Of a stretch of 64,000 bases of DNA, positions 1-8,282 are shown piece after piece. The stretch is from Hygrophila difformis. Lineage: Eukaryota; Streptophyta; Magnoliopsida; Lamiales; Acanthaceae. Location of the stretch: the NCBI GenBank assembly GCA_030278955.1, contig JAOANR010000003.1:21971050-22035049 (forward strand). The letters run 5' to 3'. The translations under genes were made by a program, and so were the position numbers. Under the pieces are notes generated by a model. The model searched no databases and had not been told where the DNA came from. It saw nothing but the letters and a program-made list of their open reading frames with translations. Every line of letters starts with the position of its first letter. Within the stretch, counting starts at the first letter, position 1.

Positions 1-312
1 GCATTTTATTAAATAGGGAAAGCAATAAAACCTAACTACAATACCAAACATGGTTCAAAAAGCACCCATTAATTAAGTGTTTGAAACCCACAAACTACAA
101 AATATAAAACTGGAAAAATAAAAGTGAACACTAGCTACACTTATTTATTACAAAGCATTAATTAACACTAAACTAGAGTCTATCTCTACATGGCATGAAA
201 ATAAATTAAACTACATCTACCTACACTAATTTTGGAGAGCACAGTGGTGCCTCCAAAACAGTAAACTAAACTAAAGTGTAGCTAGGTTACTGTTCAATGG
301 GGTGGGAGGATA

Positions 313-320
313 TATTTATA
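313..320 (-). promoter_or_regulatory. LTR TATA box (inverted relative)
   Basis: TATAAATA on the minus strand. It is preceded by CTAGGGCTAATTTTCCACCTC, which resembles the CTAGGGTTCCACTTC before the TATA box of LTR1-3. The match to the promoter of a diverged relative supports a real core promoter. Confidence 0.6.
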
Positions 321-618
321 GAGGTGGAAAATTAGCCCTAGGCCCATTAGGCCCATCTGGTCGCTAAACAACTGCTTTGTCGCGGAACAAATTGCATAGG
401 GACAAAACAGTTTTTAGCTCCAAGATGGCGCCCAGGAGGGGGCGGGACTGGAGGTCCGGAGAGGAAAGGACGAAAATATTGTGCTTGAGGGAGTTCCGGT
501 CCCAGGAGCTTGCATCCTATTTGACATGTGGGGATTTGAATTAAATGAGGGTCACGTGACCTGTCTTGGAGGGGCTGTCTCTGTCGCGGAGAGAGGCTGT
601 CTCTGGGCGCGATCCACT

Positions 619-750
619 TTGTCGCGGAACCATGTTCCGCGACAAACTTTTATGCCTTGATTCTCCTCTCACAGTCTCGAAATAATTCTTGGGCGCGGAG
701 CAATTTTTTGGGCGCGGAGCACTTTGTCGCGGTGTACACATTCCGCGACA
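619..750. repeat. Two palindromes of the TGTCGCGG class
   Basis: 619-643 is a perfect 25-nt palindrome: 11-nt arms TGTCGCGGAAC and GTTCCGCGACA around CAT. 725-750 is a 26-nt imperfect version (TGTCGCGG ... TTCCGCGACA). A decayed half site lies at about 379 (TGTCGCGGAAC). This is the same motif as in the main array, here in a diverged element on the opposite strand. Confidence 0.85.
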
Positions 751-756
751 AGTGTT

Positions 757-1700
757 TAATTCTCTTCTCTCTCTTTCTCTTTCTTCCCTCTCTCATCAGA
801 TTTCTTTTCTTTCCCTTCTCTTTCCTTCATTTTCTCTTTCTTCCCTTTCTCTTCTTCTCCTCTATTCTTCTTCTTTGTTCTTCTTAGTTTTTCCAGTTTT
901 CGTTTCTCATCTTCTTCCTTCTTTTTCATTTTTTTTTTTTTTTTTTGTTGTTTCCAGTTTCTTGTTTTGTTTTTCCGATTTCCTTGTTGCTTGGAACTTG
1001 GAGGGTTGCTGCGATAGTGTTGGTCGGAGCAGCGAAGGCGGAGCTCGGAGGCGGCTGCAGGGGCGGAGAGCGTGGTGGTTTGGGCGATGGTGACCGGAGG
1101 CGTCGGAAATGGAGGAGATGGGGTGGTTGTCGCGGTGGTGCTCGAGATGGCAGGGGGCGGCCATGGCTTGGTGGAGACGGCGGAGTTGAAATGTTGGTGG
1201 AGGATGTGGCAAGGGTTGAGGGCTGAGGCGGCGAAGGGCGGAGTTGAGGATGGGAACAGCGGCGGCCGGTGGTGTGGGGGCTGCGGTGGTGCGGTGTCTG
1301 CTACTTGGTGGATGGGGAGAAGATGGTGGTTGAGGTGGTTGGCGACTGGGATGAGAGGATAGATCGGAGAGTGGTGGAGATGGGGGGCTGTGTGCGGTGG
1401 TGGTTGTGGTTGCGAAAATGGTGGCTGAAATGGGTGGGACAGCGGCGGCCGTGGTTTCGCCGGAGATGCAGCGGGCTGTTGAGATGAGGAAAAGATGGAG
1501 ATGGCCGGCGGCGGCGGCAGCAGGGCGGCGGCTGGGCGGCGGGTTAGGGTAGGGTTAGGGTTAGAATTAATTGGGCTAGGGTGTTGGGCCTGTGTGTGGT
1601 TTGTTGGATTGGGCTTGGTTAACTGGGCTAGGGGTGATTGGGCTTGGATTTGCTGGACTCTTGGACCAAATTGAATTAAACACCTACAATTAATTTATAC
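757..1700. other. Pyrimidine tract and G-rich block inside the inverted LTR, origin unknown
   Basis: 757-990 is almost pure T/C on the plus strand. 1010-1560 is strongly G-rich with GGTGG and GGCGG runs. The main LTRs lack this block. The look, a pyrimidine-rich leader followed by a GC-rich exon-like stretch, resembles a captured gene 5' end, but the reading frames give only low-complexity Gly/Trp/Val or Pro/His-rich peptides and I recognise no protein. It may be an insertion or simply part of this family's longer U3. The TTAGGG-like triplets near 1545 are too few to be telomeric. Confidence 0.35.
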
Positions 1701-2265
1701 CAACAGTGATTAGTGGACCAATTATTAAAACAGAAAATAGAAATAAAGATAAACATAAGAATTAAATAAATATATACATCAAGATATAATATTATAAAAT
1801 ATAAAATATAATAAATAAATAATATTTGTTCCACTTGATTATTTGGTTTGTGATCCATTGAATAGACCCGTGTTCCACCGAATAGACAACATCGAACCAA
1901 ATTTAATCAAGTGTATGATTTTTAATATTTTATCATGTTTTTGGATTTTTTAATATAAAATGTAATAAAATAACACTATTTTTGTATTTTTCAATACCAG
2001 CTTATTATTTATACAAACTTGCATAAATCCGCTAAATTCAACTGCTTTCTTATTTAAATAAGAACGGAATGCGATCAAATGTCCGTATTAGACACGGAAA
2101 TAGATTGAAAATAATGGTCAATTTTGGCCATTATCAATGGGCAAAAGAATAAACAAGCCCACAAAATACAAAAAGATGGGAAAAATCGAAAAGCCCACAA
2201 AAAGAAAAACTTCGGCCCATCTGGCCCATTCAGCTCTGTCTGGGAACATCTTGTCGAGGAACCCT

Positions 2266-2472
2266 GGTCGAGGACCATGGTTCCGCGACACAGGAGAGGA
2301 TAGCGACCAGCATGCAACATGAAGAAAAGACCAGTCTGGGAACCTCCAGTCGAGGAACCCTGGTCGAGGACCATGGTTCCGCGACACGACCAAGTTCCGC
2401 GCCACCAACACCTTGGAGGCCAAGCCATGCCCCAGTCGAGGAACTCCTGTCGCGGTCCATGCTTCCGCGACA
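2266..2472. repeat. U3 palindrome array, LTR1
   Basis: Three 25-nt imperfect palindromes at 2266-2290, 2362-2386 and 2448-2472 (spacing 96 and 86), each pairing a GGTCGAGG or TGTCGCGG arm with TTCCGCGACA. A lone half site (GTCGAGGAACCC or GTCGAGGAACTCC) precedes each. They end about 140 bp upstream of the TATA box. LTR2 copies start at 15962, 16058 and 16144; LTR3 copies at 28676, 28772 and 28858. Confidence 0.88.
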
Positions 2473-2611
2473 CGGACATGGATAGAGACACAAGACCCAG
2501 TCGAGAAGCCTTGCCACATGCAGCCCAGTTCCGCGACAAAGTTGTGATGTGTGTGATGTCTTGAGACACAATGGGCCTCAGGTCAAGCCCATGGGCCTAG
2601 GGTTCCACTTC

Positions 2612-2619
2612 TATAAATA
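2612..2619 (+). promoter_or_regulatory. LTR1 TATA box
   Basis: TATAAATA in the context GGTTCCACTTCTATAAATAT. It is identical in LTR2 and LTR3 and similar in the inverted relative. It implies transcription starting near 2645, so the LTR has a short U3 (about 0.7 kb) and a very long R/U5 (about 3.9 kb). Confidence 0.7.
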
Positions 2620-3254
2620 TGAGGTGATCCCCATGAGCTAAGTAGTTTTTAGAATTTGGACAGAATCAAGAAAATCACTCTTGGAGACAAGTGTAGAGCT
2701 TAGTTGTAGGTAGTTTTTAGGTTAGCTTAGTTAGTTTTAATTTTTCTGTATTATTTAATTATTGCATAGATTTAGCTTAGGTAGCCAGTTTTCACTTTGT
2801 TTTCAGTTTCAAACTTTGTTTTTAGGGTTTGTGATATCCAGGATGATGGGTATTAACAAGTTCCTTAATAAAATGGGAAGATATTCTTGAAATGTGTCCC
2901 AAAAATCATGAAATGGGTTTCACACCCCATGGATCTTCTATTATTTCTTTCTCTGTTGGTCACTTGACCTTTATTTTCTAGTTTATATCACTGTTGGTGA
3001 TGTTCTTTTTGGATAATGTTGCATGTTATGAGTGATCAAGCCTAGATTAGGGTTAAACCTATTTTAAATATTGTCTAATTTTTTTTCCTTCATGAGTAAG
3101 GCATGTTCTAGCTAGATTTAACTTTGTTTGGTACTTTTAGTTTAATGTAGTTTTTAAAACCTCTAATGGGTAATATCACGCACAATGCATGCTCCTGTTC
3201 CACTTTACTTTTCTGACATGTGTCCTGAACACACCCAGGTCGCTAACCACTTCT

Positions 3255-3679
3255 TGTCGCGGAACCACGTTCAGCGACAAGGGGGCAGTTCAGCGACATG
3301 CGTGTCCAAGAACATGTGTTGTATAAAACTTTTAAAACCCCTGGTCGCAAACCAAACCTGTCGTGGACCCACGGTCCGTGACACAACCACTTGATTAGCG
3401 ACCAAGGACCCAAATACTTATATTTTATTCTGGGAGGGCTCTGGTCGCGGAACCCCTGTCGCGGACCCATGTTCCACGACACACTTCATGATCCGTGACC
3501 AGGAATTATGCCCTTGATGGATTTTCATACCTCGTGTCGCGGAGCACCTGTCGCGGATCCATGGTCCGCGACACACTCCTTGTTCCACGACACGACAACC
3601 CTAATTTCCAAAATTTCTTTTCTTTTATTTCACACCTATCTGTCGAGGTCCTCCTGTCGCGGACCCATGGTCCGCGACA
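3255..3679. repeat. Downstream palindrome array, LTR1 (five units)
   Basis: Five palindromes of exactly 25 nt start at 3255, 3359, 3457, 3549 and 3655 (spacing 104, 98, 92, 106). The last is perfect: 11-nt arms TGTCGCGGACC and GGTCCGCGACA around CAT. Several have an extra outer half site on each side (for example TGTCGCGGAGCACC before and TTCCACGACA after the unit at 3549), giving nested dyads. They lie downstream of the predicted transcription start, so each could form an 11-bp RNA hairpin. The 3359 unit has TGTCGTGG where LTR2 and LTR3 have TGTCGCGG, a CpG to TpG change. Confidence 0.9.
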
Positions 3680-4059
3680 CAATTTCTGTTTCTCGACAGG
3701 CTTGGCATCCTTTTTTGCCAAATTTTTATTCTCCATCTCACCCCATTAAGTAATTGAACCTTTATATCAATATTTTGAGGTTGAAATCCATTGATCTCAA
3801 CCCATGATTAAATTGATATAATGAACTTTGTTCAATTTCCATTAAAAGACTTTTCTATAAAATTAAACTCTAATGATCTAAGTATATAATCCGGACTGTA
3901 ATTAATTAATTAATTATGGGATGAGTGATTATTTAGACATAATGAGTAATTATGGATTAATTGCCATATCCTTGCATGAGAAACCAATGTCTCTCATACA
4001 AGATGACCCAAAAATATTTTCTTTTATTTATTTTATCTTTTCTGTGTTGTGTGAAACAA

Positions 4060-4781
4060 CTAGTAAGTAGGGATGTCAACTTTACCCGTAGGGTCGGGTA
4101 ACCCGTCGGGTAATCGGGTATCGGGTAGGGTAGGGTAGAGATAATCGGGTAATCGGGTAGGGTATTACCCGAAACCGAAATAAATCATATCGGGTGCGGG
4201 TAGGGTACGGATTTCATATATTACCCGATTACCCTACCCGATTACCCGATTAAATATATATTTATTTATTTATCTATATATACTTATATATATTTAATTT
4301 ATGTTATATATTGAGATATATTGAGATATATTTATATGTTTGTTTATTTATTTATTTATTTTTATATTTCAAATTTATTAACGTTTGAGATTGGCAGTAA
4401 AAAGAGATGAATTTTTTACTGAATATTCTTAAATATTACAATATTTATTTATGTTGCTTTAGTGGTTTCTTTTAAATATTCTTTTAAATTTTGTTCTCGT
4501 GCAATAATGAATGTTTTATTTATTTTTTATGGTGAAAAATAATTTTTTTTCTTTATTAAAGTTGGGTCGGGTAGAGTCGGTTAACTATGTAATATTTAAG
4601 ATTTCGGGTACCCGTTTACCCGCGGATAATCCGCATACCCGACGGGTATTACCCGAATCCTACCCGATATTAAATTTTAGGGTCATAGGGTAGGGTAAGG
4701 GTAGGATAATTATATTTCGGGTAGTGAGTGGAGGTGGTCTACCCGTACCCTACCCTACCCGTTTACATCCCTACTAGTAAG
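4060..4781. mobile_element. Non-autonomous hAT-like element in LTR1
   Basis: The element is 4068-4773 (706 bp), flanked by a perfect 8-bp duplication CTAGTAAG (4060-4067 and 4774-4781). Termini are TAGGGATGT at the left and ACATCCCTA at the right. Subterminal regions are packed with GGGTAATCGGGTA / TACCCGATTACCC repeats, and the centre is AT-rich with no transposase. LTR2 (17753-17765) and LTR3 hold the empty site with a single CTAGTAAG, so it inserted into this LTR alone. The 8-bp duplication and TAGGGATG ends are typical of plant hAT elements. Confidence 0.9.
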
Positions 4782-5082
4782 GAATATATCAGACTAATGT
4801 TGGCGGGTGTTCCCACACGGATAAACTAGCTCGTGGTCTGTATATTAATTACTAGATGTTATTTTGCATGGTCCGGATAGTGGTTGGTGGAAGCCTTGGC
4901 GGTTCTTCCATCCGGGATTATAATAGCTGCTCAGCTGACCCCTATCCGGATACAGTTTCTCTTTCTTTATCTTAATTTCAAAACCCGAATCTGGAACTGT
5001 AGTAATGTTAGATGATATATGCCAATGTTATCTAATAATTATTGTAGTAATAGAACATGTGGGTTTTTATCCAAATTCGCAG

Positions 5083-5138
5083 ACAGTGGAGTCTAAGATG
5101 ACGGCGGCAACTGTCATTTAAGGCATTCCACTGTCTAA
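5083..5138. repeat. Inverted repeat in LTR U5
   Basis: Arms AGACAGTGGA and TCCACTGTCT (10 bp) enclose about 35 bases that hold a smaller ATGAC/GTCAT pair. It is present in all three LTRs. Function unknown; a hairpin in the transcript is possible. Confidence 0.5.
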
Positions 5139-6754
5139 AAATCATTCCACCCAAATGAGAGGGAAATTGGATAGCAGATGTTTGCAATCCACCCAATCGT
5201 TTTGCCATCTTTTTAGCCAAATAAATTCTTCTCATCTCCGGCTATTTCATCTCTGTGTCTCACTTCTGTCTAAACCCGCCTTATATTTTGGGTTATTTAA
5301 TTTTACACTTCTCTATAAAATTATGCATGATATTATTATGTAAATATTGTGGTCTAATTATTTTGGGATCCTTCCCTTGGACATAGAAGTCTTGATTTTT
5401 ATCAGATGTCTCACAATAAATTTCCAACAAAAATTCTTTTGTAAAATCCGGATCTAAGTAAGGGATAAATTCCACAGTTATGACTAATTCATATCCGACT
5501 GGGGGTTGATTTTGGGAAATTAGAAGCAGAGTCAGCGATTAGGTCTCACCTAGACTGAAAGGATCTGTGTTTTAATTGAGATTCTAGTACCTGTTTAGGG
5601 AATGATTTTCAAAGATTTATTATTTTCCAAAATTGCTGTGTGTTGGAAATCTGGTATTAAATATCACACTGAGATGGGGTCCACTTGGATTCAAATACGG
5701 TGTGATAGATAATTCTAGAGGAACAATACATAAGCCTTGGTTATTTTCTAAGGTAGGGTTGAGTTCCTTTCAACCGCTATCCTCTTCTGCCAAAGCCTAT
5801 TTTTGAGTCCTGAATGAGTGCATCCGGAACGAACTAATTCATTAGTTCGTTTCATTAGTTTGTATCTCATAACCACCCGACGGGAAGTGAACACTGCGAG
5901 CGGTTCACCGAGAATAGGGAATTCTTGATCCATACCCAGTCATTCTGACTGGGGGCTTTCTTTTACTACCAGGGTCAGACTTTCAAAAACCTCCGAGTGA
6001 TAGGATTTTAAATGCTTTCTTTACCGCTTTCTTTTACCGCTTTCTTTTTAACTGCTGCTTTCTCTAGAGGTCACTCGGTTATATTGAGAGTTGTGTAACT
6101 GCTACTAGGACTGAGAGTTAAGGGATAGTTCAGGGCTTAATTAGAATCTTTGGGTGTGACATGGGGGATGATAGCAGTACTTGACACTTCAATAAATGAT
6201 TTGTCAGGTGTTGCTTGTCCACCACAGATAAATGACACGCTCTGACGGGAGCAGTTATGAGTCTGTGGTATCTTAGAATTTGTTGCCTTAAGAGCATGTA
6301 AACTCTTACTGTAAGTACCTGTCTGTTAAAGGGAACATGGTATAGAGAGTATGAGAATTAGCTAACTGATGGATTATCCCAAGCAAAGATCTGTGTAATT
6401 AAAAATGGAAGTTTAATTGAGTTTCACCTGAATCTTGTCCAATCTTCATTATTTTCTCCCTGTCCCTTCTGTCTCATTTTAAATATGCTTTCCTAGAATA
6501 ATTTTAACCGCTTCCTTAGAATCAGTTTATGGCTTTCTTAGATTAAATTTAATTTGCTTTCTAGAATAGTTTTATCAGCTTTGTTTAATGGCTTTCATAG
6601 CTTAGATTTAAATTGTGTCAAGTAGTTGATAGCCAAAACACAAACTTGAATTGAGTAAACGAGTGGAAAATCTTAGTAAACGACGTGGGCCCTGCTTTTA
6701 TCGCACATCCTCCAGTGAACGATCCGGTCTTACTATAAATTACTGCAATTTTTG

Positions 6755-7255
6755 ACACCGTGCGCTTTCGGGCCACAGTTTCTTAACACGAGTAATAAAA
6801 ACGTGATAACCTATAAATATATCCCTAATCACAACTCCGCCATCATAAATTGGTTTCATTAAATAAAATTGAAAACCAGGATTATTGTTTTTCAGAAAAT
6901 ACTCATATAATGGGAAATGTGTTAAAAGTTTCATGGCAGAGGATCTTCATGACGCGAAACTATGATAAATTTCATGATGCCTACGGCCGGGGACCTTCAG
7001 TGTGACAGACTGAAGGTCAAGATTAAACTATCTATCCCGGCTACACCGTGAAAATTGTCAAAAGTTTCATGCCAGGGAGGATCATTGCGCCATTTGAAAT
7101 CAAGTTTCCCACGTGAGTAATAAAAAGTGGAATATATCCTTAAACCCCTTCCCATGAATCATAACTCTTTTCATTCAATAAATTTAACCTGGGATATTTT
7201 AGAAAATACTCGTGTGACGAAATTGTCAAAAGTTTCATGGCGCCGTTGCCGGGGA
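6755..7255 (+). repeat. Triplicated LTR-end/PBS-like segment (LTR1)
   Basis: The string AAAAGTTTCA followed by a TGGC- or TGCC-type tract occurs three times: 6924-6933, 7060-7069 and 7228-7237. Each is preceded by related sequence (gagtaataaaaa, aatatatcc, catcataa or cataactc, ttagaaaatactc). Only the third is followed by the perfect tRNA-Asp complement, and LTR3 ends exactly at the third (32933). The first two look like earlier or decoy LTR ends with degraded PBSs (TGGCAGAGGATC, TGCCAGGGAGGATC). Also in LTR2 (19737-20237). Confidence 0.75.
7238..7255 (+). promoter_or_regulatory. Primer binding site for tRNA-Asp, unit 1
   Basis: TGGCGCCGTTGCCGGGGA is perfectly complementary to the 3' end of plant tRNA-Asp(GUC) including CCA. 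It starts immediately after the LTR terminal CA with no spacer. tRNA-Asp priming is known for Athila-group elements. Confidence 0.88.
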
Positions 7256-8282
7256 GGATGCAGCATCGTTTATTAAGAGAATTACACTCCTGATTACTCA
7301 TAGCTAGTTAGTGTAGTTTATTTATTTACTACAGAACAGAGAAGTACCCTCAAATTAGCTAAATATTTAGAGTGCTTTGAGTACTAAGACTCTAAATGTG
7401 AGGATGTTGATTCGAGGAGAAAACCTAACCAATCGGTTATTTATCTACTTTGCAGGAATTCCGGAACCACCAAAAAGAAGGAGCAGAAAAATAGCATGGA
7501 AAACCAGGTTCTTGGTTGGGAAAATTCCACAAATCTAAGAAAAATATTCTCGGAATTTAAAGCAATTTAAAATCCGGAATAAATTTCGCAGATAAGTGGA
7601 GCTGACCCAACCAAATTTTGTGCAAGTATATTGATTTAAATTCCAGCCCATTATTTTGAATTCACTTGGACTGAATTAATTCAGACCCAAGGCAAATAAA
7701 ATGGACTCAGGCCCAAGCATCACAATCGGGCCCAGTCCGTTAAAAATTTGAAAATTCAAAATAAAATGTCGCGGAATCCCTTCTGTGTCGCGGGACACTG
7801 CCCCGCGCCCAAAAGGAGATTAGCGACACAGTTTCCCCCTCATAGTGAAGTCCGTGTCGCGGAGTGACCACTTTGTCGCGGGACACTGCCTCGCGACCAG
7901 GCTCACTTCCGCGACCGGATTTCACTTGTCCCTGAGTAATGTTTGTCGCGGTCGCGATACACCGTGTCGCGGACCACTGTTCCGCGACTGGGTACCAGTT
8001 CCGCGACACAATTTACACTTAACCCTTCCTCTCTCCAGCTTGGTCACGATACCCCCAGTCGAGGAGCGTTGTTCCGCGACCAAGTGCCATACTCCGCGAC
8101 ACCTCTAATGTCGCCGAGCCCAGTCGAGGAACCCTGTTCCGCGACAATGGGCTAGGGTTCCACGACTGGCCCATTAGTACTTAACCCCCCCTCTTCTCCC
8201 TCGTTCCCCCCCACACTTCCAACACTTAGATTTCTTTTCGAATTCCTCTCGTCTGAAACTGCCTCTCCCGAAGCACACCACC
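7256..8282 (+). promoter_or_regulatory. Internal leader with a U3-like module and five palindromes, unit 1
   Basis: At 7396-7412 the leader repeats the PPT/LTR-start string AAATGTGAGGATGTTGAT found at the true 3' LTR boundary (about 15578-15595). Five 25-nt palindromes follow at 7786, 7874, 7965, 8057 and 8122. Next comes ATGGGCTAGGGTTCCAC (8147-8163), nearly identical to the ATGGGCCTAGGGTTCCAC just upstream of the LTR TATA box, then a pyrimidine-rich stretch and the first exon. The order therefore copies an LTR U3. I infer an internal promoter for the spliced gene, though no TATAAATA is evident here. Confidence 0.55.

Larger units (their letters stand above)
1..2137 (-). mobile_element. Inverted LTR fragment of a diverged relative of the giant-LTR element
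   Basis: Read on the minus strand from 2137 leftward, the first 220 or so bases align with the start of LTR2 (15590 onward). They share the blocks around GACCATTATTTTCAA, TTTGATCGCATTCCG, AGCTGGTAT and AATCCAAAAACATGA, with clear divergence between them. Further left come the same palindrome class (619-643, 725-750) and a TATA box (320-313, minus) in the same order as in LTR1-3. The distance from LTR start to TATA is about 1.8 kb here against about 0.72 kb in LTR2, so roughly 1.1 kb of extra sequence is present, mostly 757-1700. The terminal TG is missing at the junction with LTR1, and the left end lies outside the window. I see no coding region I would call real. Confidence 0.75.
2138..7237 (+). 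repeat. LTR1 (5' truncated, contains a hAT insertion)
   Basis: Colinear with LTR2 from 15833 on, so the first 243 bases (TG end and distal U3) are missing and replaced by the inverted relative. Subtracting the 706-bp hAT and its 8-bp duplication, and adding the missing 243 bp, gives 4629 bp against 4630 for LTR2. It ends TTTCA at 7237, directly before the PBS. Confidence 0.88.

Noticed and set aside
1540..1575. Telomere-like TTAGGG triplets
   Set aside because: Only a few irregular units, and the plant repeat is TTTAGGG; chance within a G-rich block.
2075..3750. Overlapping 60-190 aa frames rich in RGPMVRDT/CRGTMVLDQ peptides, repeated in all LTRs
   Set aside because: They are translations of the palindromic arrays on both strands; frames differ between modules and show no protein-like conservation.
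4080..4260. GGGTAATCGGGTA repeats as telomeric or satellite DNA
   Set aside because: They are inside a hAT-like element with exact ends and an 8-bp duplication, so they are its subterminal repeats.
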